The notes: a model not told the origin generated them from the letters alone. A stretch of DNA of 64,000 nucleotides from Hyphomicrobiaceae bacterium (GCA_022844225.1 JALHMC010000013.1:21163-85162), one strand, 5' to 3'; shown: positions 9,163 to 19,017, counted from the stretch's first letter. Made by a program: numbers and translations.

Positions 9163-9696
9163 ATGCCGAGTTCGCCCGTTCTCGACCGTACGTTCGCTGC
9201 TCTCGCTGATCCGACACGCCGCGCGATCCTCGAGCGTCTCTCGGCTGCGGACCGCATCACGGTGTCCGCACTGGCGACGCCGTTCGCCATGTCGCTCCCC
9301 GCCGTGCTGAAGCACGTTGGCGTGCTGGCGGAGGCGGGCCTTGTCACTCGCGAAAAGATTGGTCGGGTCGTCTATTGCCGGATCGAACCCGCGCCTTTGC
9401 GCGACATGCTCGGGTGGCTAGCGCGCTACCACGTTCTCGGGCCGGAACGGCGCGAAGCTCCGGCAAAAACCGTTGCTCCTTCTGAAAAGAAGCCTGACCC
9501 ACCATCGAAGCGGGCGGCTCGCGGCCGCAAGAAGGCGACGGAGGCGGCTGTCATCGAGCGGCGCCGCAAGAAGCCCGCCGCCACGAAGGCAGCGAAGCCT
9601 TTAGCCGCTGCCAAGAGGCGTCGCACGCGCACCCCGGTCAGCGCGAACCAACGCCGGGTGGCGAAGCGAGTGAGAGGTGCCGGTCGGCGGCGCTGA
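9163..9696 (+). CDS. ArsR-family repressor with histone H1-like basic tail
   Basis: Residues 1-90 form a winged-helix ArsR domain (FAALADPTRRAILERL start, then LPAVLKHVGVLAEAGLV as helix-turn-helix and IGRVVYCRIEP as wing). This subtype usually pairs with an SRPBCC gene; none is adjacent here. Residues from about 105 to 177 are almost entirely Lys, Arg, Ala, Pro and Thr, with repeated KKPAA-like blocks resembling bacterial histone H1-like tails. No metal-binding cysteines are seen, so it is probably not a metal sensor. ATG 9163 was preferred over a GTG at 9112, which overlaps the lyase stop. The tail probably gives non-specific DNA or RNA binding, which is inference from composition. Confidence 0.82.
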   Translation: MPSSPVLDRTFAALADPTRRAILERLSAADRITVSALATPFAMSLPAVLKHVGVLAEAGLVTREKIGRVVYCRIEPAPLRDMLGWLARYHVLGPERREAPAKTVAPSEKKPDPPSKRAARGRKKATEAAVIERRRKKPAATKAAKPLAAAKRRRTRTPVSANQRRVAKRVRGAGRRR

Positions 9697-9713
9697 GGGC
9701 AGGAATTACGGAA

Positions 9714-9735
9714 AGGGCGGCCCCACGGCCGCCCT
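9714..9735 (-). terminator. Rho-independent terminator after the first TRAP binding-protein gene
   Basis: A perfect 9-bp stem (AGGGCGGCC at 9714-9722 and GGCCGCCCT at 9727-9735) with a 4-base loop. On the minus strand it is followed by TTCC, a weak T-run. It lies between the convergent ArsR and TRAP genes and best serves the leftward TRAP transcript. Confidence 0.75.
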
Positions 9736-9763
9736 CTCGCCTGTCGATGAGGACCCGAAGCTA

Positions 9764-10867
9764 CTACTTCTTCGGCGGAAAGTAGTGGTCAGCCGTGAGC
9801 GTGTAAGGCGGGAACATGAACCGCTTGGCTGGGACGACCTTCGCCGCATAGGCTTTCTGGCTGTCGTAGATCTTTTTGAAGACCGGGTTCTTCTCGGCCT
9901 CGGCCTGCGCTACGGCATCCCAAGCCTTCATGAACTCGACGTTGATCTCCGGTGGTGTGGGCAGGATCTTGACGCCGTGCTTTTCCTGCATCTCCTGAAT
10001 GGCGTCGGCATTGAGCTTCTGCCACCAAACGCTCCACTTCACGAACACCTCGGTAGCGGCCGCTTTGATAATCTCGCGGTGCTGCTCGGAAAGGCTGTCC
10101 CAAACCTCCTTGTTGAACATGACGTTAGCAACGGGCGCGCTCTCGTGGACGCCCGGCGTGTAGTGGTTCTTCCAGATCAGATGCAGACCGAGGCGAACGT
10201 CCTCGATGCCGCCGACCCATTCGGCGCAGTCGATCGCGCCACGCTCGGCCGCCGGAGCGATTTCACCGCCCGGCATGTTCACGACGGCCATGCCCATCTT
10301 GGCGTAGATCTCGGCCGTGATGCCGGTCTGCCGGCACTTGATTCCCTTGAACTGTGCGAGACCTTCGATCGGCTTACGGAACCACCCCAGTGCCTGCGGA
10401 CCTGGGCTATAGAGCGGGATGGCGTGGACGTTGAGCTTCATGTCCTTCTGCAGAAATTCCTCGTAAAGGGCCATGCCGCCGCCCTCGTAGAGCCAGCCAA
10501 GGAAGTCCATGGCATCCATGCCGATCACGCCAGCCGGCGTGTTCGAGAACAGCGTGAAAGCCTTGTTCTTGCCGGTCCAGTAGTAGTCGATCGAGACGGC
10601 GCCATCGATGACCTTCTTGTGCGTCGCATCGAGCACCTCGAACGGCGGTACGATCTGGCCGCCCGGCGCCGCGTCGATCTTCAACTGCCCAGCCGTCAGC
10701 TTATCGACGCGCTCGGCCAGCATTCTGAACGCGTCATGGGCCGTCGAGTTCGCGGGAAAGCTCGACTGCATCTTGAGGGTGCGACTCTGGGCAACCGACG
10801 GATCTGTGAGGCCTAGTGACGCCACCAATGCGGCGGCTGCCAACAGTGCGTGCTTCCTGATGTTCAT
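9764..10867 (-). CDS. TRAP transporter solute-binding protein (DctP family), copy 1
   Basis: Periplasmic substrate-binding protein of a TRAP transporter, 367 residues, with a Sec signal peptide (MNIRKHALLAAAALVASLG, cleavage near SVAQ). The mature part shows KMQSSFPANSTAH, FKGIKCRQTGITAEIY with the arginine that contacts the substrate carboxylate in DctP proteins, and NMPGGEIAPAAERGAIDCAEW. It belongs to the subgroup that includes alpha-keto-acid and mannitol/chloroaromatic binders; the true ligand is unknown. It is about three-quarters identical by eye to the gene upstream, so the pair is a tandem duplication. No DctQ or DctM membrane genes are seen in the window. Start 10867 precedes the signal peptide; the longer opening to 11011 is not signal-like. 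Confidence 0.92.
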   Translation of the reverse strand: MNIRKHALLAAAALVASLGLTDPSVAQSRTLKMQSSFPANSTAHDAFRMLAERVDKLTAGQLKIDAAPGGQIVPPFEVLDATHKKVIDGAVSIDYYWTGKNKAFTLFSNTPAGVIGMDAMDFLGWLYEGGGMALYEEFLQKDMKLNVHAIPLYSPGPQALGWFRKPIEGLAQFKGIKCRQTGITAEIYAKMGMAVVNMPGGEIAPAAERGAIDCAEWVGGIEDVRLGLHLIWKNHYTPGVHESAPVANVMFNKEVWDSLSEQHREIIKAAATEVFVKWSVWWQKLNADAIQEMQEKHGVKILPTPPEINVEFMKAWDAVAQAEAEKNPVFKKIYDSQKAYAAKVVPAKRFMFPPYTLTADHYFPPKK

Positions 10868-11028
10868 TGCGCTCCTACCTCTCGGGGGGGCCGATCGTCG
10901 GTGCCCCTTCTGATGGACGGGAGGAGGATAGCGCATGATCGGGCGCCAACGCCACCATGGGACGTGGACGAATCGTTGTTGCAAAATCCGTCGCAGCGAA
11001 GGCGTCGCCAACGCTGCGACGTACCTCG

Positions 11029-12135
11029 TTACTGCCGTGGCGGGAAGTAGTGATCCGCTTGCAAAGTGTACGGAGGAAACATGAAGCGCTTTGCAGGAAC
11101 AACCTTGGCGGCGTAGGCCTTCTGACTGTCATAGACCTTCTTGAAAAAGGGGTTTTTCGCGCTCTCCGCCGCCGCGACCGCGTCCCAAGCCTTCATGAAT
11201 TCGATATTGATCTCGGGCGGCGTCGGGAGAATTTTCACTCCGTGCTTCTCCACCATTTCCGCCATCGCCTCGGCGTTGAGCTTCTGCCACCAGATGCCCC
11301 AGCGCACGAACGTTTCGGTGGCCGCCGATTTGATCACCTCTTGATGCACGGGCGACAAGCTGTCGAAGACGGACTTGTTCAGGATCAAGCTGTTCACCGA
11401 GGCGCTCTCGTGCACACCCGGCGTGTAGTGGTTCTTCCAGATCGTGTGCAGTCCGAGACGCATGTCCTCGATCCCGCCGACCCACTCGGCACAATCGATG
11501 GCTCCGCGCTCGGCGGCTGGGGCGATCTCGCCGCCCGGCATGTTGACGACGGCCATGCCCATCTTGGCGTAGATCTCGGCGGTCATGCCGGTCTGCCGAC
11601 ACTTGATGCCTTTGAACTGGGCGAGGCTCTCGATCGGCTTGCGAAACCAGCCGAGTGCCTGCGGGCTTGAAGCAAAGATCGGATAGATGACGATGTCGAG
11701 CTTCAGCTCCTTCTGGAGAAGCTCATCGTAGAGTGCCTGGCCACCACCCTCGTAGAACCAGCCGTAGAAATCCATATGGTCCATGCCGACGACGCCGGCA
11801 GGTGAGTTCGAGAAGAGCGTGAACGCCTTCTGCTTGCCGATCCAGTAGTAGTCGATGGAAACAGCTCCATCGATGACCTTCTTGTGCGTGGCATCGAGCA
11901 CGTCGAAAGCCCCGACAATTTGTCCGGCCGGCGCTGTGTCGGCCTTGAGTTGGCCGCCTGTCAGCTTTGAAATGCGGTCCGCCCACATTTTGAAGCCATC
12001 GTGAGCCGTCGATGACGCCGGGAAGCTCGATTGCATCTTCAATGTGCGCGGTTGCTGGGCTTGGGCAGACGCCATGGCAGCCAGGGACGCGGCGACGGCC
12101 AGAATGGCACCGGTCGCCTTGACGGTTCGAAGCAT
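11029..12135 (-). CDS. TRAP transporter solute-binding protein (DctP family), copy 2
   Basis: Second of two tandem DctP-type binding proteins, 368 residues. Signal peptide: basic MLRTVK, then a hydrophobic core ending near ASAQAQ. The mature protein matches copy 1 almost throughout, including FKGIKCRQTGMTAEIY and the PGGEIAPAAERGAIDCAEW block, and ends with the same HYFPP tail. The copies differ most in the signal peptide and around residues 130-160, where ligand-side loops may lie. The gene precedes copy 1 by 161 bases, which could allow separate expression. A strong inverted repeat lies about 40 bases upstream of the start. Without DctQM nearby, the cognate permease must be encoded elsewhere. 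Confidence 0.92.
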   Translation of the reverse strand: MLRTVKATGAILAVAASLAAMASAQAQQPRTLKMQSSFPASSTAHDGFKMWADRISKLTGGQLKADTAPAGQIVGAFDVLDATHKKVIDGAVSIDYYWIGKQKAFTLFSNSPAGVVGMDHMDFYGWFYEGGGQALYDELLQKELKLDIVIYPIFASSPQALGWFRKPIESLAQFKGIKCRQTGMTAEIYAKMGMAVVNMPGGEIAPAAERGAIDCAEWVGGIEDMRLGLHTIWKNHYTPGVHESASVNSLILNKSVFDSLSPVHQEVIKSAATETFVRWGIWWQKLNAEAMAEMVEKHGVKILPTPPEINIEFMKAWDAVAAAESAKNPFFKKVYDSQKAYAAKVVPAKRFMFPPYTLQADHYFPPRQ

Positions 12136-12172
12136 TCTCTCGGGCTCCTTTGATGGACGCGACGACAGCCGC

Positions 12173-12195
12173 GCGTTCCCGCCTCCCGGGAACGC
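12173..12195. promoter_or_regulatory. Perfect 9-bp inverted repeat upstream of the TRAP genes
   Basis: GCGTTCCCG at 12173-12181 and CGGGAACGC at 12187-12195 with a 5-base spacer, lying 38-60 bases upstream of the copy-2 start. It could be an operator or a hairpin in the 5' leader. It has no T-run and is not near a gene end, so it is not a good terminator. Confidence 0.45.
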
Positions 12196-12276
12196 CCCAA
12201 GATATCCACCGACCATCGATGACCCGCCAGCGGAACCGATTGCAAGGCCTGAGGAAAATATTGGCGTAGTGACGAC

Positions 12277-13917
12277 TTATTGGGCGCTCAGCCGATGCTC
12301 CGCAAATGCGATGCGCAGATCCTTCTTCGAGATTTTTCCGGTCGCCGTCAGGGGCAGGCTGTCCACGAATACGACGTCGTCCGGCACCTGCCACTTGGCG
12401 AGCTTGGCGGCAACGTGCGCCAGAATCTGCTCTTTGCTAGGGTCTGCACCGGGGGCCTTCACAACGACAAGCAGCGGACGCTCGGTCCATTTCGGATGCG
12501 GCACGGCAATCACGGCAGCATTCGCGACGCCGGGACAGCCGATCGCCACGTTCTCGACGTCGATGGATGAGATCCATTCGCCGCCAGATTTGACCAGATC
12601 CTTTGTGCGATCGACAAGAACCAGCCAGCCGTCCGGCGTAATAGTGGCGACGTCGCCTGTCCCAAACCATCCGTCCTTGTCAAACGCCGCCCTGGTCGCT
12701 GCCTCGTTGCCGTAGTAGCCCGAGATCACCGCGGCACCGCGCACGTAAAGCTCACCCTGAGACGCGCCATCGTGAGGCAATCGGTTGCCCTCGGCATCGA
12801 CGATCTTCATCTCGACACCGTACATGCGCCGACCCTGACGGCTCTTGATGTCCATCTGCTCTTCGAACGGCAGGGTCCGCTCCTCCGGCGTCATTTGAGT
12901 CACTGTGCCGACCGGGCTCATCTCGGTCATGCCCCAGCCGTGGACGATGTCGATGCCGTAATCGCGCTCATAGGTGGCGAGCGTGGCGCGCGCGATCGCC
13001 GAGCCGCCGGTCAAGATACGTGAGAGACTTTCCGGCTTGCGGCCGCGCTTTTTCATTTCGTCCAGCAGGCCGAGCCAGACGGTTGGGACGCCCCATCCGC
13101 CCCACACCTTTTCCTTGTCCATAAGGTCGAACAGGCTCACGCCGTCGAGCTTGGGGCCCGGCATGACAAAAGGCGCGCCGGTCAACGTGACGAGAAACGG
13201 CAAGCCCCAGGCGTTGGCGTGAAACATCGGCACGACCGGCAGAATCGGCCGCGTCGGCATGAACGAGCCTTGCGCGGCCGCCAGCACGAAGAAGGTATGC
13301 AGCAGGTTCGAGCGGTGCGAGTAGAGCGCGCCCTTGGGGTCGCCGGTCGTTCCGGAGGTGTAGCAGAGGGCACAGGCCGTATTCTCGTCGAGGTCGGGCC
13401 AAACGATGTCGGGCGCACCATCGGCCAGCAGCTCCTCATAGCACAGCAGGCCCCGGATCGGCTCGCCGGCGGGCATGTGCGCGCGATCAGTCAGCGCCAC
13501 ATAGGTGCGGATCGGCGTGAACGACGACTTTAGCTTCTCGACCAGGGGCACGAATGTCGTGTCCAGAAACAGCATCGTGTCCTGGGCGTGATTGACGATG
13601 TAGGTCATCTGCTCGGGAAAGAGCCGCGGATTAATGGTGTGGCAAACGGCGCCAATTCCGGAGATGGCAAAGTAGAGCTCGAAATGCCGGTGCGTGTTCC
13701 AGGCCATGGTCGCGATCCGGTCACCCGGTTTCACCCCGAGCCTCAGGAGCGCATTGGCCAGCCGGACGACGCGAGCCCGAGTCTCGGCGTAGGTCTGCCT
13801 GTGGATGGTGCCTTCGACGGTCGCGGTCACGATCGGACTCGTCGCGTGCACCTCGGCTGCGTAGTCGATCAGGCTCGAGACCAGCAGAGGCCGGTCCATC
13901 ATCTGGCCCTTGAGCAT
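12277..13917 (-). CDS. Acyl-CoA synthetase, DmdB/medium-chain type
   Basis: ANL-superfamily ligase, 546 residues, activating a carboxylic acid with ATP and coenzyme A. The P-loop-like motif [17 protein letters not shown], the GWGMTEMSP motif (A5) and [15 protein letters not shown] with a downstream [14 protein letters not shown] hinge are all complete, and the catalytic lysine lies in [13 protein letters not shown]. The N-terminus ([17 protein letters not shown]) and overall length resemble 3-(methylthio)propionyl-CoA ligases and medium-chain fatty acyl-CoA ligases, so I cannot say which acid is used. GGAGG upstream of ATG 13917 fixes the start. Divergent from the FadJ-like gene, suggesting one shared control region for acid activation and beta-oxidation. 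Confidence 0.9.
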   Translation of the reverse strand: MLKGQMMDRPLLVSSLIDYAAEVHATSPIVTATVEGTIHRQTYAETRARVVRLANALLRLGVKPGDRIATMAWNTHRHFELYFAISGIGAVCHTINPRLFPEQMTYIVNHAQDTMLFLDTTFVPLVEKLKSSFTPIRTYVALTDRAHMPAGEPIRGLLCYEELLADGAPDIVWPDLDENTACALCYTSGTTGDPKGALYSHRSNLLHTFFVLAAAQGSFMPTRPILPVVPMFHANAWGLPFLVTLTGAPFVMPGPKLDGVSLFDLMDKEKVWGGWGVPTVWLGLLDEMKKRGRKPESLSRILTGGSAIARATLATYERDYGIDIVHGWGMTEMSPVGTVTQMTPEERTLPFEEQMDIKSRQGRRMYGVEMKIVDAEGNRLPHDGASQGELYVRGAAVISGYYGNEAATRAAFDKDGWFGTGDVATITPDGWLVLVDRTKDLVKSGGEWISSIDVENVAIGCPGVANAAVIAVPHPKWTERPLLVVVKAPGADPSKEQILAHVAAKLAKWQVPDDVVFVDSLPLTATGKISKKDLRIAFAEHRLSAQ

Positions 13918-14045
13918 TCTCACTTCCTCCCGGATAAGCTTTGCGTGAAGGGTAGCGGCCAGGGACGGGCGCGCCAAGGGCGGAGCGGATCGAACGGCCT
14001 CGAGGCCGAGTATTCGCCAGCGGCAATGCGAAGAAGGGAAGTCAG

Positions 14046-16139
14046 ATGGCGAAGGTCGATGTCGAGGCACTCGGCGACGTGGTCGTGGTTCGTCTCTCGA
14101 ACCCACCAGTGAACGCTCTGGCGCACGGCGTACGGACTGGATTGCAGGCTGCGGTCAGGGCGGCGAACGCAAACCCGGCAATCAAGGCCATTGTCGTGAC
14201 CGGCCAGGGGCGCGCCTTCTCGGCCGGGGCCGATATTGCGGAATTCGCTGCCGGGCTCAAACAGCCGGGGCTCCCCGAGGTGATCGACGAGCTGGAAGCC
14301 TCGGCGAAGCCCGTGGTCGCGGCGGTCAACGGCTTGGCGCTAGGCGGTGGTCTCGAGGTGGCCCTCGGGTGCCACTACCGCGTCATCGATCGCTCGGTAG
14401 CGCAGCTCGGCTTGCCCGAAGTTAAGATCGGTATTCTACCCGGCGCGGGCGGGACACAGCGCCTGCCGCGCCTGATCGGCGTCGAGGCCGCGCTCGACAT
14501 GATCGTCTCTGGCAACTTTATCAACGCGGCCGCGGCAGAGAAAAACGGACTTGCCGACCGGGTCGCCGAGGGCAACGTGGTCGAGGCGGCCGTCGCCTAT
14601 GCCCGCGAGCTCGTGGCGGCCGGCAAAGGCGCCCGCCCGCTCTCCGCCAAGCGCATCGAGCCGTCGTCCATCCCGAGCGATCTCTTCGACAAAGGTCTGG
14701 CCACCCTCGGCAAGCATCCGTCCGGCCCCATGGCCGCCAAGCACTGCATCGCGGCCGTCGAGGCTGCTGTCGGGAGCGACTACAGGTCGGGTGTCGCGCG
14801 CGAGGCGGCTCTCTTCGCCGAACTCGCTGCTAGTCCCTATGCCAAAGCGCTGCAGTACGCCTTCTTCGCGGAACGTAAGGCGGCCGACATTCCCGATATC
14901 GGCAAGGACGTGAGGCCACGGGCCGTCGAGACCATCGGTGTCGTCGGTGCGGGAACAATGGGTGTCGGCATTTCGCTCGCGTTCCTGCAGGCCGGCTTTC
15001 CGGTCACCGTCGTCGAGATGAAGCCGGAAGCACTTGAGCGGGGTCTCGGCCGCATCCGCGAGACAATCGCGTCCAACGTCAAGCGTGGACGCATGGCGCA
15101 AGACAAAGCCGATAAGCTTCTATCCGGGCTCACCGGCTCGCTCGACTTCAACGACCTTCGGAACGCCGACTTCATCGTCGAAGCGGTCTTCGAGAAAATG
15201 TCCGTGAAGCAGGACGTGTTTCGCAAATTGGACGCGGTCGCTAAGAAAGGCGCTGTGCTGGCGTCGAACACCTCGACGCTTGACGTAGACCAGATCGCGG
15301 CGGTTACCGGCCGGCCCGAGGATGTGCTCGGCACGCATTTCTTTTCGCCGGCGAATATCATGCGCCTGCTTGAGGTCGTCCGGGGAGCGAAGACCGCGAA
15401 GGACACCTTGGCCACGGCCATGGCGGTTGCAAAGCGCATCAACAAAGTCGGAGTCGTAGCCGGTGTCTGTTTCGGCTTCATCGGCAACCGCATGGTCGAG
15501 GCCTATCTCGAGGAAGTCCAGGCGATGCTGCTCGAGGGCGCAACGCCGGCCGAGATCGATGGCGCGCTCGAGGCCTGGGGTCTGGCCATGGGTCCGAATG
15601 CCATGATGGACCTTGCCGGAATCGACGTCGGCTACCTGATCCGCCGTGAGCACCCGCTCTCCGAAGAGCGCCGTCGCCTCTACCGGGTGACGGACAAGAT
15701 CTCCGAACTCGGCCGTCACGGCCAGAAAACCGGTGCGGGTTATTACACATATGATGGCCGAACGCGCATTCCCGACCACGCTATTGTCGCCATGTTCGAG
15801 GAGGAAGCGCGCGCGCAAAAGATCAATCGGCGCACACTGGCGCCCGAGGAGATCGTCGAGCGGTGCCTCTTGCGCCTCGCCAACGAGGGAGCCCAGCTTC
15901 TCGATGAGGGGATCGCGCTGCGAGCCTCCGACATCGATACCATCTACCTGACCGGCTACGGCTTCCCGGCTTGGCGAGGCGGGCCCATGTGGCAGATCGA
16001 GAATGCCATCGGCCTCGAGGAGACGGCCGCAAAGGTTCGCGCCTACGAGACGAAGTACGGTCCGCGCTGGAAACTGGCGCCCCTGATTGAGAAGTGCGCG
16101 CGAGAAAGGGGCTCATTGGCGACGGCCGGGAAGGGGTAG
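14046..16139 (+). CDS. Bifunctional enoyl-CoA hydratase / 3-hydroxyacyl-CoA dehydrogenase
   Basis: Multifunctional beta-oxidation enzyme of 697 residues. Residues 1-190 are a crotonase domain with oxyanion-hole glycines in [13 protein letters not shown] and the glutamates in [13 protein letters not shown] and [14 protein letters not shown]. From about 298 comes an NAD-binding Rossmann domain ([16 protein letters not shown]) with the catalytic histidine in [17 protein letters not shown]. Two C-terminal dehydrogenase repeats follow, the first containing [10 protein letters not shown]. It should convert 2-enoyl-CoA to 3-ketoacyl-CoA in the cytoplasm. No partner thiolase lies beside it, so this looks like a stand-alone FadJ/peroxisomal-type enzyme rather than a fadAB operon. 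It is divergent from the acyl-CoA ligase, whose substrate may feed it. Confidence 0.93.
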   Translation: MAKVDVEALGDVVVVRLSNPPVNALAHGVRTGLQAAVRAANANPAIKAIVVTGQGRAFSAGADIAEFAAGLKQPGLPEVIDELEASAKPVVAAVNGLALGGGLEVALGCHYRVIDRSVAQLGLPEVKIGILPGAGGTQRLPRLIGVEAALDMIVSGNFINAAAAEKNGLADRVAEGNVVEAAVAYARELVAAGKGARPLSAKRIEPSSIPSDLFDKGLATLGKHPSGPMAAKHCIAAVEAAVGSDYRSGVAREAALFAELAASPYAKALQYAFFAERKAADIPDIGKDVRPRAVETIGVVGAGTMGVGISLAFLQAGFPVTVVEMKPEALERGLGRIRETIASNVKRGRMAQDKADKLLSGLTGSLDFNDLRNADFIVEAVFEKMSVKQDVFRKLDAVAKKGAVLASNTSTLDVDQIAAVTGRPEDVLGTHFFSPANIMRLLEVVRGAKTAKDTLATAMAVAKRINKVGVVAGVCFGFIGNRMVEAYLEEVQAMLLEGATPAEIDGALEAWGLAMGPNAMMDLAGIDVGYLIRREHPLSEERRRLYRVTDKISELGRHGQKTGAGYYTYDGRTRIPDHAIVAMFEEEARAQKINRRTLAPEEIVERCLLRLANEGAQLLDEGIALRASDIDTIYLTGYGFPAWRGGPMWQIENAIGLEETAAKVRAYETKYGPRWKLAPLIEKCARERGSLATAGKG

Positions 16140-16169
16140 GGTAGGCGAGGCCGCGCGGGCTCATCGCTG

Positions 16170-17378
16170 TTACGTCGACACGTGCGGCGCAGCCCCGCGG
16201 CCCATGATCCGATCGATCTCGTCTGGCCCATAGCCGATCTCGGCCAGCACTTCGGCGGTGTGTTCCCCGAGTTGCGGCGCCGGCAACTTGTCCTCGCGCA
16301 TGCCGCCCGAGAACCTGTTGGCGATTTTCGTGCGCCGGATGGTGCCTTCGCTGGGATGTTCCTCAGTCTCGAAGAAGCCGACATCGGCAAGATGCGGATC
16401 GTCGAAGAGATCGTCGATCGAATTGTACCGAGCTGCCGGGATCTGCAACTCATCGAAGATGGCGATCCAGTCCGCAGTCGCCTTCTGAAGGAGGCCTTCT
16501 GCCCTGACATCGAAATAGGCGTCGGCATTCTCGCTGCGCAGTTGAGCGTTGCGAAAGCGCGGATCGTCTTGCAACTCCGGGCGGCCTATGGCGCGGAAGA
16601 ATGCGAAGGCCTGCGCATCGGTGTTGGGGCTGATCGTGATGTAGCTGTCCTTCGTCGGTAACGGCCGGTAGTCGGGGGACAGCAGTCGGTTGTCGCCACT
16701 CTCGCCCGTCGGAGGAATGAACGTAGCGGCGCCCATGTGCTCGGACGTTACGAACGAGGCCATGTTCTCGAGCATCGGCACCTGGATCGCCTCGCCCCGG
16801 CCGGTCTTCTCGCGGCGATAGAGTGCGAAGCCGATCGCCTGGGCGGCGATCAGGCCGGAGACGTGATCGGTCATCACCATCGGCACGAAGCGAGGTTCCC
16901 CAATGGCACGCTCGAACGTGCCTGCGACGCCCGAGAGACTCTGAATGATCGGGTCGTAGGCCGGCTTGTCGTAGTAGCGACCTCCCAGTCCGAAGGCGAG
17001 GATCGAGCAGTGGATCAAGCGCGGGTTGAGCTTCTGCAGCGAGGTCGCATCCAGGCCCGCCCGCTCGAGCGCGTTGGGTCGGACATTCGAGACGAACACG
17101 TCCGCGCCCTCAATCAGCTTGAGCATGGCAGCGTGACCGGCCGCCGCCTTGAGATCGAGCACAATCGAACGCTTATTGCGATTGAAGTTGAGAAACTTGC
17201 CCGACATGCCGGGATTACGCGTGCCCCTCGCCATGGTGCGCAGAAGATCGCCGCCACCAGGCGCCTCGACCTTGATCACATCGGCGCCCTGGTCCGCGAG
17301 CGTGCGCGTGCAGATCGGCCCTACGACCACCGACGTCTGGTCGATCACGCGAATGCCGTCGAGTGGTCCGCCGCCCAT
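16170..17378 (-). CDS. CaiB/BaiF family (class III) CoA transferase
   Basis: A 402-residue family III CoA transferase that moves CoA from one acyl-CoA to a free acid. The start (LDGIRVIDQTSVVVGP) and the block LADQGADVIKVEAPGGGDLLR are family hallmarks. The catalytic aspartate that forms the mixed anhydride should be the one in PAYDPIIQSLSG. Start ATG 17378 gives full length for the family. It sits 19 bases downstream of a CaiC-like CoA ligase on the same strand, so the two are probably co-transcribed and handle the same acid by transfer and by ATP-driven ligation. The acid itself is unknown; carnitine is only one of many possibilities. Confidence 0.91.
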   Translation of the reverse strand: MGGGPLDGIRVIDQTSVVVGPICTRTLADQGADVIKVEAPGGGDLLRTMARGTRNPGMSGKFLNFNRNKRSIVLDLKAAAGHAAMLKLIEGADVFVSNVRPNALERAGLDATSLQKLNPRLIHCSILAFGLGGRYYDKPAYDPIIQSLSGVAGTFERAIGEPRFVPMVMTDHVSGLIAAQAIGFALYRREKTGRGEAIQVPMLENMASFVTSEHMGAATFIPPTGESGDNRLLSPDYRPLPTKDSYITISPNTDAQAFAFFRAIGRPELQDDPRFRNAQLRSENADAYFDVRAEGLLQKATADWIAIFDELQIPAARYNSIDDLFDDPHLADVGFFETEEHPSEGTIRRTKIANRFSGGMREDKLPAPQLGEHTAEVLAEIGYGPDEIDRIMGRGAAPHVST

Positions 17379-17397
17379 GCGATGCTCTCTCTCGTCT

Positions 17398-19017
17398 TCA
17401 TCCGCGCCGCTTCTTCGATCGAAGATCGATCATTCCCGGCGCATGGCGCGGGTCGGACTGGTCTGGAAACAAGACATGCTTCTGGATCTTCTGGGTGCCA
17501 GTTGTGGGCAGGCTCTCGGCAAAACAGATCCAGCCGGGCGCCTTATAATAGGCCAGCCGCTCGTTACAGAAACGAAAGATCGCCTCGGCGGTGTCCGTCC
17601 CCGATGCACCAGACCGTGTCACGATGCAGGCCAGCACTTCCTCCTCGCGCACCTCGTCCTTTACGGCGAGTACAGCAGCTTGCGCCACATCCGGATGCGT
17701 CAGCAGGGTGGCTTCGACCTCCGCCGCAGCGATGTTCTCGCCCGAACGCCTGATGATGTTCTTCTTGCGATCGACGAAATGGTGCATGCCGTCCGAACCA
17801 CGCCAGACAGTATCCCCCGTGTGGAACCAGCCGCCTCGCCACCCCTTCTCCGTTTCCTCGTCGTTCTTTAGGTAACCCGAGAAGGCGCCTCTTCGTGGCG
17901 TTGCCGCGGAATGGCGCACCACCATCTCGCCGGGCGTGTGGTCGGCCACGTCTCGGTCGTTGTCGTCGACGACGCGGACGTCGAAGCCGGGTACGGCCTT
18001 GCCGAACGCTCGCGTGCCGACTTGGCGCGGATGGTGGGTGTCGCCGAGCACCCGGCAGAACTCGGTCATGCCCCAGATCTCGATCAGTGGAAAACCGAAG
18101 CGCGTTTCGAACACGCTATGCAACTCGGGTTCGATGCCTGCGCCAATTCCGAAGCGGACGGTGTGATCACGGTCAGCTCCGGATGGCGGCTGGTTGAGCA
18201 GCATCGGCGCAACGATTCCCAGATAGTGGACGATCGTCGCCCGTGTCGCCTTGACCTCCCGCCACCAGCGCGTCGGGGCAAACCGATCGGTTTGAACTTG
18301 GCAGCAGCCCGCCGCTACGGCGCCGAACAGTGAGACGACGCCGGCGTTCAAATGGTAAAGTGGCAGCGGGTTATAGATGCGGTCTCTGCCAGGATCGAGA
18401 GCGGCCAATCCGCCAAGGTTCGCATACCAGGCGCCGCAGCTCACTTCGTAGCCGTGCGAAAGCATGCAGCCCTTCGGGCGCCCTGTCGTGCCGGACGTGT
18501 AGAGGATCTGCGCTTCGGTTGCGGGGTTCGGTGCTCCGGATACCGCAGGCGATGGGGCATTGGGAGGTGGAAGGCCGTCCTGCGGCAAATGCACAACAGG
18601 TCGATGCCGGCTTTCGGTCAGTGCTGCCCCGATCTGCTCCCGACGCGAACCGAGCGTGAGTATCAGCGCAGGCTCGGAGTGCTCGAGCAGGTAGGCGGTC
18701 TCGGCGGGGCGATAGTCCGGGTTGATGGGCACAATGGATGCGCCGAGCGAATTGAGCGCCAGGCGATGCAAGACGTGCTCTGGCCGGTTCTCTAGCAGCA
18801 TCGCTACACGGTGCCCGAGGCCATAGCCGGCGCTACGGTACATCTCGATCAGTCGCCTGATCTCGCTATCGGCTTCCCCGTACGCGATCTCGTAACCGGC
18901 CCTCAGGTAGCTGCGGTCGGGGTTCGGGGGTACGGCGAGAAACGGCCGGTCCGACCAGCGAGTGACCGCGCTTGCCCAGAATTCGCCTATGGTAATGTCG
19001 TCGCGAACGTCCGCCAT
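17398..19017 (-). CDS. Acyl-CoA ligase, CaiC-like (AMP-binding)
   Basis: ANL-superfamily ligase of 539 residues. Motifs: YTSGTTGRPKGCMLSHG (phosphate-binding loop), IWGMTEFCRV (A5), GGWFHTGDTVWRG and the hinge DRKKNIIRRSGENIA, and the late catalytic lysine in TGTQKIQKHVLF. Best resemblance is to crotonobetaine/carnitine-CoA ligases and related short-acid ligases. It is upstream of and probably co-transcribed with the CaiB-type transferase. Together with the second ligase and the FadJ-like enzyme this part of the window is devoted to CoA-ester metabolism. It is divergent from queA, leaving 94 bases for two promoters. Substrate not assignable from sequence. Confidence 0.9.
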   Translation of the reverse strand: MADVRDDITIGEFWASAVTRWSDRPFLAVPPNPDRSYLRAGYEIAYGEADSEIRRLIEMYRSAGYGLGHRVAMLLENRPEHVLHRLALNSLGASIVPINPDYRPAETAYLLEHSEPALILTLGSRREQIGAALTESRHRPVVHLPQDGLPPPNAPSPAVSGAPNPATEAQILYTSGTTGRPKGCMLSHGYEVSCGAWYANLGGLAALDPGRDRIYNPLPLYHLNAGVVSLFGAVAAGCCQVQTDRFAPTRWWREVKATRATIVHYLGIVAPMLLNQPPSGADRDHTVRFGIGAGIEPELHSVFETRFGFPLIEIWGMTEFCRVLGDTHHPRQVGTRAFGKAVPGFDVRVVDDNDRDVADHTPGEMVVRHSAATPRRGAFSGYLKNDEETEKGWRGGWFHTGDTVWRGSDGMHHFVDRKKNIIRRSGENIAAAEVEATLLTHPDVAQAAVLAVKDEVREEEVLACIVTRSGASGTDTAEAIFRFCNERLAYYKAPGWICFAESLPTTGTQKIQKHVLFPDQSDPRHAPGMIDLRSKKRRG

